Of a DNA stretch of 64,000 nucleotides, positions 32,001-44,500 are shown piece after piece; within the stretch, counting starts at the first letter, position 1; the number at the start of each line of letters is the position of its first letter. The notes beneath the pieces were generated by a model. The model saw only the letters and a program-made list of their open reading frames with translations, had not been told where the DNA came from and did not search any database. The position numbers were made by a program, and so were the translations under genes. Source of the stretch: Archegozetes longisetosus (Eukaryota; Arthropoda; Arachnida; Sarcoptiformes; Trhypochthoniidae); assembly GCA_018873245.2 (NCBI GenBank), contig JAEMBT020000002.1, positions 4,792,001 to 4,856,000 of the forward strand, read 5' to 3'.

Positions 32001-32950
32001 AGTTTGAGTCCGGATATGAACCCGTGCGAAAATGTCGGAGCAATTAGACCTGTTCATCGGACTCGGGTCGGGTTCGTTCGGATCGGACTTGAGCTAAAAA
32101 TCTCGGGTTCGCTCGGGTCGTACAGGGTGTCGTAAAATGTCGGATCGGGTCGGATTGGACAAGTCGGCCCGAAATTTATTTCAAAGCGTATTATATTTGA
32201 AGAATGCAACTCCGAAAAATATGTTTGAGATAGTATCATATTATGGTAGCAGATAAACCTTTAGCAATGAAGCTTGCATTTAAAGATATTTTATAGGTAG
32301 GATGTCTCTCATAATATGAATTCAGTCCAAGAACATGTTATTGATGAATGTAATTGAGTAAATTCAATAAATGAATTGTTCGAAAACTTTAAAGCTTTGG
32401 AGAGAGTGGCTTAACAGTCAGGATTTCAAAATCAAATAGATATTACATTGAAAAATATGACAGAAGTGAGACGATATTCATGATATGATCAACTGAATTC
32501 GATTAAAATTAATAACCAGAAGATGAGGTCTTTGTCTATTGAAAACAACAAACTATATGATATTCTCAGAAAGATTAATGAAATATTATTGAATATTCTA
32601 AAAAACAAAAGATTTCTCATATTGTGTCCATTTGTTATGAATGTAATGCAGACTACAACTAACTAAATCAATAAACTGATTAGGCTTTACCTCTTTAACA
32701 ACTTTAATTCTCGTTCGGGTCGGGCCGGGAGTTTTGGGCCCGATGTACAGGTCTAGGAGCAATGATTAAGCATCACGTGAGAAGTAAGAGGCCTATCATC
32801 AATTCGGATGAGGACTTGTGGGCATCCCTTATAACGGCTCACACGACTTTGAAACAGTCACACCGCCAATTTTTCATAAATTTAGTGGATTCTATGCCTA
32901 ATAGGTTGGACAAGGTCATCGTGGCGGAGGGAGGCCATACAAGTTATTAA
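32001..32950 (+). pseudogene. Tc1/mariner transposase 3' end, split by a hAT MITE
   Basis: Bases 32001..32044 encode SLSPDMNPCENVGA (the SPD.NP.EN motif with the last catalytic acidic residue). After the MITE at 32045..32755 the frame resumes with MIKHHVRSKRPIINSDEDLW, then FINLVDSMPNRLDKVIVAEG and GHTSY, and stops at 32948. This is the typical C-terminus of Tc1-like transposases. Upstream domains are missing. Leaving out the MITE and one target copy rejoins the frame. Confidence 0.8.
32045..32755. mobile_element. hAT-type MITE, 711 bp, filled with CGGGT/CGGAT words
   Basis: The left end is TAGACCTGTTCATCGG and the right end, read inward, TAGACCTGTACATCGG. There are perfect 8-bp target duplications GGAGCAAT at 32037..32044 and 32756..32763. 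Both ends iterate TCGGGTCGG-type words (GGACTCGGGTCGGGTTCG; GTTCGGGTCGGGCCGGGA). The centre is AT-rich and non-coding. It is inserted in a Tc1/mariner relic. Confidence 0.92.
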
Positions 32951-34047
32951 TCAATTACTTATTCATTTAATTTATAATTATTTTTAAAAATAAAACTTAT
33001 TTTTGATTCATTTTTCGGTTTTTATTTAATAACTTTTTAAACCTGGTGAATATTTTGACGTATAGCACACCAAAAAATTTCTACACTATCCAGTTACAAT
33101 TTAGTGTAAACCGCTTTAAAATCGGACAATCCGTCTAAGAGTTATTCAAGTTTAAAGTGTCCTAGTTGGAAAATATCATGGCTGTATGTTCGTTTGGGTT
33201 CACTATATATTATAATTTATATAGATAAGTGGGTAAACATATGCGAGTATAGCACCAAACTCTAAAGTATCTAAAAATGCGTTTTTCATATTTGTCTGTC
33301 AAAAGTTTTGATCAATTTATCTTTGCTTAGTTATGGTCAATAGTTATTTTGCGAGGTTCAAAGTACTATCTCACATTACTCATGTATACTGGGGTCCTTT
33401 CAATCAAATTAATCATTAAAAGTTTTAGTTTTTTACAGGTGCTATACTGGTATATCTCAACCGACAAGTAATAAGTTTAACAATTAATTATTAAACCATA
33501 TCCATGTAATGTTTTACTAAGTTAGTTTTATAATAAATAAAACTATATGTAGTACCAAATATTGTTCATTATATTTATGTTGTATTCTATAGAATAGATT
33601 CAGTTCAAGATCATGTATGGTTTAGGTTTTTAGGGGTTTTAAGGGGTGCAGAATTAATTTCCGATAGTCCCAAGTGTCGGAAATACGGTTACATACAATT
33701 TTTGAGGCCCCGGTCCAAAATTTTAAATTGTATTTCTGGCTTTACTGAACAGTTGACACAATTATAAGTATTTACGGTCAATATGACACTTACTTATAAG
33801 GTTTCGATACAAATAAAACAAATTGAGTGCAATTTACTACAAATTAGTTGATTTTGTGCATAAAATCGAGTTTAACACATTTTGACTTACTTTCATAGCA
33901 ATCATTTATATCAATAATTACTGTTTATTGTTAAAATGACACAGACAATAAACAAATTTTCATTCATTTATAATAACATAAAATATAATATATAGAATTG
34001 AATTTTGATTGAAGATAAAGACTTGTAGTAATTTTCTTTATAATATA
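32951..34047. other. intergenic; inverted TATAGCACC words at 33249..33448
   Basis: No gene. TATAGCACACC at 33060, GTATAGCACC near 33248 and its complement GGTGCTATAC near 33440 suggest terminal repeats of a decayed mariner-type element, perhaps the one whose transposase end lies just upstream. The rest is AT-rich and unassigned. Confidence 0.35.
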
Positions 34048-34960
34048 TTACACAGCTTTATTTGCATAACTTTTATTAAGTTTGAGTTCATTATTATTGT
34101 TATTCGTATTATTGGTTGTGTTGTTATAGGATTTTCGATGGAAGTCATAAAATATAAAGATAAAGAAGGGTGGCTGAGTTAACCCAAGCCAAAACAATAC
34201 TTTGGGATAACCAGTTTGTAGGAAAATCATTATTGTACCATAGACCATACCAAAGACGAATTGTCCTAATTGCAACTGAGTTATATACTTTTTCCACCAA
34301 AGATATTTGCGAACTTGTGGCCTGAGTGCTGACAACGCATAATAAGGGTACATAACTGCGTGGGTAAATGAGCTTATCAATGCGAAAAGAATTGTGACTG
34401 GCATTACAGCGTCGTGCTTGAAGCATACTCATCCTATAACTCTACGAGAAAAATAATCTTTTCAAACAAGCATCAAAATTGAAAAAATGTCATTAAAACA
34501 TTAAGCTTTAGGAAAGCCGCTTGTTTTATAAGTGATTAGTCATTTTTATTATATAAAAGGCAATATTTTTGTAAAATTTGATTGGATAAAACTTTTGATC
34601 AAAAATGAAACTTTCTTACGGAACAGAAGTGTGATTCGAGAATTCTTATTTCTCAATACGGAGAACACAGTGTCCAACAGATCCAAGAATTTAGTCATCC
34701 AGTACAACCAGCCCATCTTCAGTTCCCATAAGGCTTTCGCTGATGTGTCGCTTCGGTCAGGATATTTAAAATCTATAAATCTTTTTCCGCACTCAAAATG
34801 AATAACGACACAAAAGATAGCAAAGACGTTAATTATGACCATCGATATGTTATAAGCCAACATAAGGCCTTTCCATTGCATCGGTTCCCTATTCATCAGT
34901 TTAGGACCTAATACTTTGATGAAAAATACATATGAACACATTATCAGACCTCTGCCGTTT
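34048..34960 (-). pseudogene. ELOVL-type fatty-acid elongase, 5'-truncated and likely dead
   Basis: Very-long-chain fatty-acid elongases perform the condensation step in the ER membrane. The first visible exon (about 34960..34620) encodes YVFFIKVLGPKLMNREPMQW, then KALWELKMGWLYWMTKFLDLLDTVFSVLR-type sequence with the KFLDLLDT motif, and NKNSRITLLF, followed by a GTAAG donor. The second exon (about 34427..34048) gives HDAVMPVTILFALISSFTHA, VMYPYYALSALRPQVRKYLW and a Lys/Asn-rich tail. The HxxHH box expected at the exon junction (HVYHH in the family) is absent: any usable splice gives only a KHD. The N-terminal exon is missing and is replaced by an inverted repeat starting at 34949. So it is probably a pseudogene. 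Confidence 0.78.
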
Positions 34961-35316
34961 CATGAAAAACATAAGAGGTACTATGCAGGCAAAAACATGC
35001 AGGCTTTCGTAGTCAGTGCTTAGGAGTTTTACTATAGCTTGTCTTAAAATAAATATAACTTTTTACAGTTTTTATTAAGTTTAAGTTTTTATATTTATTA
35101 ATTGCAACGATAAGTATTTTTAATAATATATTTGTTTTAAAAATATACTTGAATTATTGTTACAAAACTAAATTAATAGATAAACAATTTAAAAAATAGC
35201 AAGTAAAACGATAAACTGAATATTGCCCCAAAAATAGTACAAATGCCCATTCTAAAAACTGATTTTTTACTCGCGATTGTACCTCTTACGTTATGTTTTT
35301 CATGAAATGGTAGAGA
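34949..35316. repeat. inverted-repeat element abutting the elongase relic
   Basis: The left arm CTCTGCCGTTTCATGAAAAA (34950..34980) is matched, inverted, at 35280..35316 (TTTTTCATGAAATGGTAGAG), and both continue CATAA and AGAGGTA. The interior is AT-rich. It looks like a MITE of about 370 bp. Its left edge lies just where the elongase loses its upstream exon, so the insertion may have broken the gene. Confidence 0.6.
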
Positions 35317-35989
35317 TGTATTGTTTAAGTTAAATTCATAATAAATATTTAAACTCAGTTCAAATTTCTAGTATTACTTTTTAAAAGACTTATCCTTATT
35401 TTATAATACTTTTTAGATCCATCAAATCATGGGGAAAATGGATAATTATATCGATAAACATGTTTGCTGATGCATATTAACAGATATTATCACTGTCATA
35501 AGATTCTACAGTTCATTAGATTGTATTAAAGACTTCGATACAAGATAACCGTTAAACAATTCATTCAAACATTTATAACTTTGTTATATCATTTTTGTTA
35601 TATGGATTAAGGATAAAGTTTTCTATCAATAATAATAAGTAATTTTGTGATGGATTTGCAACAGTTTGAGAATAAACTTTATTCTGAATACAATATTCTA
35701 ATTTATTTTTTAAAATTCTTGTACTTTTAGTAAAATGACTGATTCTGTTTTGAAAGTTGTTAAGAACATTTAATCTCTTAGAATTGCTTTAAATCCATTT
35801 ATTTGAAACAGAAATATTAATAAATTTGTAATAGTATTTCTCTTAAAGTACAATATAAACTCTCAATCCATTAACTAAAACATGGCATAGATTACAGACT
35901 TGGATCAAAAGAGAAAAGAGTATCACCTTATCCTGCGATACGCGAAAAATTAAAAAATATACTTATTTATATACCAAGTTTGTTGCGCC
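35317..35989. other. intergenic, nothing recognised
   Basis: AT-rich. The last eight bases are the left target duplication of the next MITE. Confidence 0.5.
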
Positions 35990-37364
35990 TAGGGCTGTGC
36001 CAACTACCATGAGTAGTCGGTTAGAAGTCGGGTAACTACTGACTATTCGACTATTGACTACCAACTTTATGAAATACTCGGTAGTCATTCATTAACGATT
36101 ACTCATTAATTGACGGTTACTCATAAGTAATCACGAGTAGTCACGACTACTTTTATAAAGGTGGCTATACTTATGATTAGTGTTAGACATCAGCTCAGTT
36201 TGAGCTGAGCTGAGCTGAGTTGCAGCTCAGCTCAATGGTACTTTTGAGCTAATGAAACCAGCTCAGCTCAGTCGTCTTCTAGCTCAGCTCAGCTCACAGC
36301 TCACAGCTCAAGCTCACCACACTGAGCTGCCAGCTCAGCTCAGATCAGCTCAATAGGTAATAGTTTATAGAATTTATTAGAGTTTTCTATTCCTAAACCA
36401 TTCATCCAAATAGAAATTTGATACTTTCAATGTAAAATCTATAAGTGATATGCTGTATAGTCTAATAACGTTTAGTTTAACTTAAATGCTTTGCAATAAT
36501 AGCCCATAGAAGCCGATTCTAAAATGTTTTAACTTTAAGATAGTGTTAAATATTCAATAATTTATTTCAGAAGACGTTTAGTATATTTAAATTCAATGCT
36601 TAAGTACTCTAATTCGGAATAAATATTAGTTTAATGATTTGATATTTTAATTACCCATAATGTTACATAACAAGATATTGAAATCTAGAACATTTAAGAC
36701 TCTTCGACTAAAATTTCTTACTTTGCAACAAATTTCCAGTATTTCTAATAAATATTGAAAAATTTCGCGGAAAATTTGGACTTATCAATCAGATTAGATC
36801 AGTTCAGTTTATAGCTCAGTCCAGCTCAAAGCAGCTCAGCTTAGCCCACAGCTCAGCTCAAGCTCAGGGTAACTGAGCTGATGTCTATCACTACTTATGA
36901 TGATTATCGTATAAGTTTCAATGATGAACGCAGGAAATAACTAATTTTCTTATCAATGAATAAAGATTACGTTAATTAAAAATTTAAATTCGTGTGATAG
37001 TAAAACTCATTATTAAAAATTTTGCAATTAGTAATTACTATTCTCTTCATAAATCTTGTCAGTTACTTCTTAATAAGTGATTCCTTAAAAACCTTATTTG
37101 TAATACTTCATTAATGAAAACTTGTCAATTATTTTACAAATCTTATTAAATTGCTTCTTTTACATTTTCTAGTGAGTAAATTTAAATAAATACTCATATT
37201 CAATGAGTAATTGAGTAATTTTAAAAACCTGTGACTACCTGAAAATACCTGTGACTACCGTGACTACTCATTAATGTAATCGTAGTCAAGAAAGTAGTCA
37301 TGACCACTGACTACTTTTGGTAAAGTAGTGGGTAACTACTTTTTCTGGTACCGGCCCAGCCCTA
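35990..37364. mobile_element. hAT-type MITE, outer element of a nested pair, GTAGTCA words
   Basis: The left end is TAGGGCTGTGCC and the right end, read inward, TAGGGCTGGGCC. There are perfect 8-bp target duplications GTTGCGCC at 35982..35989 and 37365..37372. Both arms iterate GTAGTCA/ACTACTGAC-type words (36001..36160 and 37220..37340). Without the inner MITE and its extra target copy the element is about 650 bp. Confidence 0.92.
36178..36892. mobile_element. hAT-type MITE, inner element, GAGCT words, 715 bp
   Basis: The left end is TAGTGTTAGACATCAGCTCA and the right end, read inward, TAGTGATAGACATCAGCTCA. There are perfect 8-bp target duplications CTTATGAT at 36170..36177 and 36893..36900. 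Both arms are almost pure GAGCT/AGCTC iterations (about 36190..36355 and 36795..36870); the centre is AT-rich. It inserted into the older MITE at 35990..37364. Confidence 0.94.
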
Positions 37365-37372
37365 GTTGCGCC

Positions 37373-37942
37373 CAAAGTGCGTGTTTTTCTATGGGATTTC
37401 TGTCTAAAACTCTTAGTAAAATACAACAGTGTTCTTAGAGTATTTTGAATTCTCGATATTCTGGGGAACTTAATATTAATGATGAAAATTATCAGATATA
37501 TTATGCTTCTATTCAGTTCTTATGTTAAAATTTGAAATCGAAATTGAAAACATGTTCAAACAGAAGTTATAATTAATAAATAATATTTCCACCGAAGTGA
37601 CGCACATTTATATGATTCATAATTATGAATCATGCTTGAAAGGCCATATGTAAAATGTATGAAAAAGATCAAACATCTCTTGATTGGTGGATTCTCTATA
37701 GTTAAGTGCCTTAAAAAGGATATCATTATTAATGAAAATTAAGACCTAACTTACTTTAACTAACTTTTACTAATATCATAACAAGTCATAGTTAAAAGAA
37801 CTTTGTTACAGAATAAAATATTTTTTTGGTCGATCATTAATTCGCGAGGATTGAAACATCGGTTTAATTATATAGATATAACTGCATTTATTACTATTTT
37901 TCAATTATAAATGTTAATGAAAGTATTGAAATTTTGAAAATA
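37373..37942. other. 5' flank of the glycosidase
   Basis: AT-rich, with no repeat or gene recognised. It likely held the glycosidase promoter. Confidence 0.5.
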
Positions 37943-40003
37943 ATGATTTTGAATATAATAATCGAAGTCATATTAGCATTAATTCCATGTGTCCTAACAT
38001 TGAACCCATTATCACTATCGAAACCAGTGACCGATGGATTTGGAGTCAACATTCACTTCACACACGCAAAGGCTGGAGAGTTGGAAATGATTGCGGCTGC
38101 AGGTTTCAAACTAGTTCGAATGGACTTCTTCTGGGGTTCGATTGAACAAAAACGAGGCGAATATAATTTCAAGGAATATGACTATCTTATGACAGATTTA
38201 GAAAAGCATAAAATGAACGCTATATTCATCATCGATTATGGTAACGGATTGTACGGGAATTCGATTGCCACTGAAGAGGGCCATAAAGCGTATGCCAATT
38301 TTGCTGCTGCATCTGTTGACCACTTCAAGGGCCGCGGTATTATTTGGGAGATTTGGAATGAGCCCAATGATGATAGATTTTAGGGTGGACACCATAATAG
38401 CACACAATACGCAGCAATGGCCTTAGAAGCTTCAAAAGCAATTCGAGCCAAAACTCCTAATGAAATAATTATAGGACCCGCCACTTCAGGCGTTGACTTC
38501 ACCTTTCTTGAAGATTGCTTCAAAGCTGGACTTTTGAACTATTGGGACGCAGTTTCTGTTCATCCATATCGTCAATCATCACCCGAAACTGCATTTAATG
38601 ATTATTATAATTTGAAAAGTTTAATAGCGAAATATGCGCCTAAAAGCAAATCTATACCAATAATTTCGGGTGAATGGGGTTATAGTTCGGCCTGGAATGG
38701 ATTCAATACTACACTCCAAGGCAAATATCTGCCACGGGAATTACTGACAAATGTTATGAATAATGTTCCAGTCAGCATATGGTATGACTGGTACGACGAT
38801 GGCCCTAATCAGACTAACCCCGAACATCATTTTGGCATTGTACTGAATGAATATCGGTCAGGAAATGCTCAGGTCTATGCTCCGAAAAATTCTTATATAA
38901 CTGCAAAGACTATGAACACTAATCTGAATGGCTTTCATTATGTTAAGCGTATTGCCACTCTTGATGCAAATGATTACGTTTTATTGTTCAGCAATGGTCA
39001 GGACATAAGATTAGCTGTTTGGACATCGCTACCACAAAATCATGTAGTTCAAGTCCCATCAGATAAATGTGATTTCGAAATTATTTATGGGTTGGGCGAC
39101 AAAATCGAAAAGACATCAGCAAAAGATGGTCAGCTCTTACTTACGCTTTCGAGTTATGTTCATTATATTACAGTGAAAGGACGGAATAAGGCTTTGGAAA
39201 ATGCTGCTGAAGCAAAATTTTTTAGGGCTACTATAGAGCCAGTCCGTGGCAGACAATTATCGGTTAGAATTTACAATCTGCTGGCAAATCCAGTTAACGG
39301 AACTGTTAGATTAACCAATGTCAATGGTGTTGAGCCATTGCAGACAAAATTGTCCTTTCAATTTAATAATGAATTAGAAAAAGTGATTAGATTTACCTTA
39401 AAATTCAAACCAAATAATAATTTTACAGTTGGTCTACAGATTCAGGTTTGTGCAAATGTTATCAATTTTGAGCCCCAAAGATTCAATTTTCTGCCAAATG
39501 CTTTATTGTCCGACTGTAGTATTTCACCAGACGGTGACCCAAAAATTAAATCTGAACAATCAGTATCTGTTCAGTCAGCACCACAACCACTTCTTGACTC
39601 TGGTTCTACGGTTTTGAAAATTGATTATCACTTTTATGGTCAAGGCTGGAAATTTTTGAATATATTCCCTAATAAGGAAGAGTTTAGAAAAGTTTCAGAT
39701 CAACCGAAATCTTTCGGCATTTGGATCTATGGCGACAATCAGAAAATGATCGCTGGTATGCGTGTCAAGGATTCTTCTGGACAAGTATTTCAAATGATTT
39801 CGGGTTCACGAATGACTATTGATTGAATTGGATGGAGATTTGTCAAGTTCGACCTGAATAATGTACAGGTTCACTGGGGTGGAAAAGATGATGGTATTGT
39901 TAATTATCCTGTTGAGTATTTGGTACTATTATTGCTAGATAATATGCCCCAACTCGACGGAAATAGCACCATTTATATTAGTTCACCAGTTCTTATCTAC
40001 TGA
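37943..40003 (+). pseudogene. secreted clan GH-A glycoside hydrolase, 686 codons with two in-frame stops
   Basis: One reading frame runs from ATG 37943 to TGA 40001, interrupted only by TAG at 38381 (codon 147) and TGA at 39824 (codon 628). Residues 1-20 form a signal peptide (ILNIIIEVILALIPCVLTLN). The barrel shows GFGVNIHFTHAKAGE, RMDFFWGSIEQKRGEYNF, the acid/base Glu140 in IWEIWNEPND, AVSVHPY, and the nucleophile Glu244 in PIISGEWGYSS, a pattern of GH5/GH39-type (clan GH-A) enzymes acting on polysaccharide. A C-terminal beta-rich part follows (SIWYDWYDDG, then RGRQLSVRIYNLLANP). Both stops sit where Trp would fit (TGG to TAG or TGA). There are no frameshifts or introns, so decay is recent, or the stops are recoded. 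Related genes are best known from bacteria. Confidence 0.8.
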
Positions 40004-40469
40004 TAACTGATACAGTTAAACATATCTGACTCGAGCTCAAATTTAAATTCTTTTTAAAATACAATAAAAATAAGTCCTCACTTTCTATGCATTTATTTAG
40101 TCTCCGACTGCATATTCGGGTTAGAAAGCTTTACTATATATATACTGTACTGATTGTAAAATTGAAATCAGAAAATTAGAAATTATCTATGGCTTAATAA
40201 AGGCTTTAATTGATATCTAATCTATTTCCTCATATATTAATTTTCTTTAAGTCGTCTAACCGTTAGATTTGATTTCATATCTAGTCAACGTTTTCCTTAC
40301 ATTTGGTCAACAACAAACCTGGCAGAATCTAACGCATAGATCTTACAGATGCTTACAATTGGTATTCATTGTGTCCCTAATCCATAATTCCACTTAAACT
40401 ATAGTCGATTAAACAGATTTCCAAATGAATTAATCCAAAAATAAAGTATCAGAGAATACCTCAATATAT
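40004..40469. other. intergenic, nothing recognised
   Basis: AT-rich spacer between the convergent glycosidase and acyl-CoA dehydrogenase relics. Confidence 0.5.
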
Positions 40470-41572
40470 AAGCCATAAATTCCGCGATATAATGTCCTAT
40501 AGACATTCACGCGATCTTTTCCTGAATCACTCCATGAGTCGATATTTTATGACCGAATTGTGTTTGAGTTATTGTGAATTCTGAGGCTTTTTGGATCGTT
40601 GCTTTCATTATTTCTGAAATTTTTGATCAATTAATCTAATTAGGTTGTGAATTATCAATAAACGAAAGATTCTTATTACCGATCAGATAGGCTTCCAACC
40701 ATTCCAAACCTCTCATCGTTGTGTATATTCATCGCAACATTAAAGCCTTTTCCGACTTAACCTAAAATATTTTCGACTAAAATTTTTACGTTATTGAAAA
40801 CACTTCATTTGTATTTGAAGCCTTGAGGCTTTGGTTCCCATCCTCTTGGCAGCGGGTCCTGATGTGAGCCCTGGTCATCGTTTGACTATAAAGACAATCT
40901 CATTTTTTCAGCAACATCTCCATCTTCTGGTTTGATGGGAGTTTTTGGCGAATACAGTGAATTCAAAGGCGAATGGCGATATACCGTTTGATATCCATAT
41001 TTTGGATTCAATTAATGTGAGATGCTTACCGTCAGATGATAGTTCGGCTCTACTTTTGATGCCATTTGCATCAGATCCTAATATTTCAAGTGCAAGTAGA
41101 CAAAACAAATCAGCAATGAGATAAATAAAAATTAATGGTCAGAAGAGCATGCTAGGTGAGGGTTCAATCAAACAGCAACACGCAATATTTCGACCAAAAG
41201 CCAAATCAGGCAAATATAATATTTGTGTTTATGTTCATCTGTTTCATAGAGTGAAATATTTTTAAATCCGATGCTTTGATGAGCGCCCAGTGCTGTACTA
41301 ATACCCAGATCATAAGTACCCATAATTTCAACTATTCGTGCGTATTGCGTATTATTGAAACCTATTTCTTCAAATTCTATGGACACTTGAATACCAAAAT
41401 ATCCCATTTGTTTCAATGTTTCCCATATTTGTTTGTCAAACACTTCGATCGCGTTGTTCTTAAGTGCAACTTTTCCGTCACGCCATAACTCATGCAATGG
41501 ATGATTTACCATACCAGTAGTTTGTATGTCATCTGATGACAATACTTCAGGATAAGAAAACTGTTGCGACAA
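40470..41572 (-). pseudogene. very-long-chain acyl-CoA dehydrogenase (VLCAD/ACAD9-type) relic
   Basis: Mitochondrial VLCAD starts beta-oxidation of long acyl-CoAs. On the minus strand the first block (41572..41168) encodes DKQIWETLKQMGYFGIQVS, NNTQYARIVEIMGTYDLG, and LGAHQSIGFKNISLYETDE. A second block in another frame (41108..40908) gives [28 protein letters not shown] and FTVFAK. Further fragments read KASNTNEVF, FNVAMNIHNDERFGMVGSL, and TQTQFGHKISTHGVIQEKIA near 40500. Frames change at least four times, stops occur (after EKIA), and the family's EPSSGSD box is damaged (EILGSD). This is an old pseudogene. No intron boundaries are clearly conserved. Confidence 0.85.
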
Positions 41573-44500
41573 TTTTACTTACTACAGAATAAGTCCATTA
41601 CAAATGAATTACTTTCAGCTTTTTGTGTCGACACATTGATTGGTTTACATTGAGTTTTGATGAAATCTAGACTGATCTATAACATTGATAATAAATAAAA
41701 CATAAAAGCTATTGGATATAAGTTGATAAAGAACTAAAAACTTGGAAGAATAAGAGTGAGCGATAAATAATGGTTACTAAATTTTATTATACAAATCAGT
41801 GTCCAATATCAATAGAAATAAAATAACGCAAAATTGTTCCAATCGCTGAAACTTTACCCAGATTATTTCTGACCTGGATTATAGCCAAAGAAGTTAACTT
41901 TAGCACACTCATTATTTTAATTTTATTGATGGGAAGTTGCTCTTAAGACAAGAGTGGCCAGCGGGATAACCGGTGAGTATCAAAATTAAAAATCGAATCT
42001 ATTACGATCTATAGGCTATCAAATCTAATGAGCGCCAAATGGTGTATTGCAAATCACTGATTGAGATGTAACTTATAGTTAGGTAAATCAAAGTTTTGAT
42101 TCAATTAAAGAAAAGTCCTTTTATGTTCGAAAATAAGATAATCTCAAATAACTTTTAAAAGTTATTCAAAATAAAAAAAATAATTGTTTGAAACTGTTAT
42201 CAGAATGTCTTCGCAAAGAAGTGAAATACGGTCATAAGAAAATTTTTGATAGATGGCACCGATGTCAAAGTTTGAATTCATTGTTCAAACTTAACAGTCA
42301 AATTTAGTATTTTTGCACAAATACTTTATTATAACTTGAAATAAATAATTGTTATAAAGATTAATACTCATTATATTTTAAGGTAATCTCGGCAGCGCAG
42401 CTCGCTCGCTCACTCACTCACTCACTTCACTATTTACTAAACTTTTAACCTTATTGATTCAATGATTACAGAAAGACTGAGTAAATAATTTGTTATAAAT
42501 AGAATCTCTGTTTATAAAAATTTATAATTTTCTATTATAGAAGTGTAATCTAAGTATGATTTAATTTTTATTGTATTGTTTATTTCAAATAAATATTAAT
42601 GATCCGATTTGATTTTCAGAAACCTCATAAAATTTATAGTTTGACAAAAGTTTTAAAATAACATCTAAAATATTGAATAATTTTTTAATTTTGAAATATA
42701 TTTTGCCATTATTTCAATTTCAGTTATTGAAAGCATGCCACACCTTAAAATCCATGATGTGCTACCATAAAATTATAGTTTAAACTGCTGGTTTCGAGTT
42801 TTATCAGGTCGAGATTCATTTGAGTATCACTCATTATGGGGTTGCTAAAGAACCTAAAGTTAAATTTTCTAACTTCGCATCTTAAAAGCAAGCCTTAAAT
42901 ATCAGTTTAAGTATGGTGATCCAAACGGGATCTCCACTAAAATGCTACTTTCATCCCCTCCCTCGAATAGGATAAAGTGGAATGTGATGAAATGGACAAA
43001 TAGAATAACAAACCAAAAGTTTAAAATATTTCAGTATAATTAAGTTTTATTAATCGAAAATTAGATCAAATAAACAACAATTATTCACTAAAATTAATTC
43101 GAATAAATAATAGGTAAATGACATTATTAGGTACTAGTTAAGATCTTTTCTCTAAAGTTCTTTCTCTTTCACTTAAGTTTCTCTCAGATTCAAATTAGGT
43201 TGTAGGGAGACTAAATTTTTTAAACATGCTTTCAAGTTTAGAATATTTTGCTATTCATAACATGAGTTGCTATATAGTTGGGTGGGATGAGTCCCCGAAT
43301 GTGGAGTAGGTATAGGATGATATCAGTATATACCGAAATTGATGGGATAGCATGGTATGAGTTTAATGAAAATTCGAGTAATCGAAATGTCAATTTTATT
43401 GACTCAATGTTTGGGACAAAATTTCGAAACATCTACAATAACTAATTGATAGCAATAGTAATTGAGATAAATTGAATTGAAGTGACATTCAAAGATTTAT
43501 GATAACATTATCAAATGATTTTCATGTTTATATGAACTCAAGTGTAAAAGCATATTAGAAACCTTGAGAACACTTTTAAATAGATCGTCTACCTACTAAA
43601 TATTAATTTAAACTGTACACTTCTCACTATATTATCTCAGGACAACTTTCTATTTTTCGTCAATTAAGTTATATACCAGGCATTATTTCTAATGGTTTAC
43701 TTCTTTGATAAGATTATAATAACAGCAACGATTATACAAAGTTATCTAATATTCAGATGTGTTCTACTCTAAGCCTCGAGATTTAGATTTATTAATTTAA
43801 TTAAAATCATTTTGGCCTCGAATGTTATCAGGCCATATTATCTAACAAATTAGACATAAACTTATATTTTGTCAAAAGAGTTATATTTCTCAACATTCTT
43901 GTGTTGGAATCGGTCTGTCTATAAGTGAAAAGATTATCTGTAAGAGTGGGGTGAAGATAGAAGTTATTCAATTATGATTGAATTTGTGAGTGTAATTATC
44001 TCCTCCTCTCTTTTCAAATGGACAGCTGTCTGTATCATTGGTGTAATTGCTGTCTACAGGTCAGTTTAATTAGAAAATCAATTTTTAATTTTCTATAAAA
44101 TATAGTTTTTAACTTTGCAGAAATTATTATTATTTTTGCAGAACTGCCATTAAAAATTAAACAAAAGTCGTATGCGCTTATTCAATTTTAATTAATAAAA
44201 GTTTAGTTTTAATGAACTAGAGAGAAAAAGCTTTTAATGTGATACTTATAAGGATATTTTACAGCTAAACAATTGTTAGGCATAAAATGTAATGTCTAAC
44301 TGCGTAGTGTTTAATTCTTGCTTTCTTTCTCTATTAACAGGTCGTACTCGTTTTATAAAACCAAAATACTTTCAATCTAATAGACTTTAAAATTATAAAA
44401 TGTGTAGATTGTATTGTAAGAAGTATGAAATTGTAAAGTAGCATAAAATCATTTCAACTATATATAAATTCTGTTTATTTATTAACTTTGAAAAAAGGTT

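Noticed and set aside
34145-34432. Second minus-strand frame overlapping the elongase exon
   Set aside because: Out-of-frame shadow of the elongase C-terminal exon.
36190-36355. GAGCT iterations as a CRISPR-like or regular satellite array
   Set aside because: No spacers and no constant period; bounded by MITE ends and target duplications in a eukaryotic genome.
37943-40003. Alternative genetic code reading TAG and TGA as Trp
   Set aside because: The intact genes in the window end at ordinary stops, including TGA (DUF3472 copy A) and TAG (copy B); a nuclear code change is not supported.
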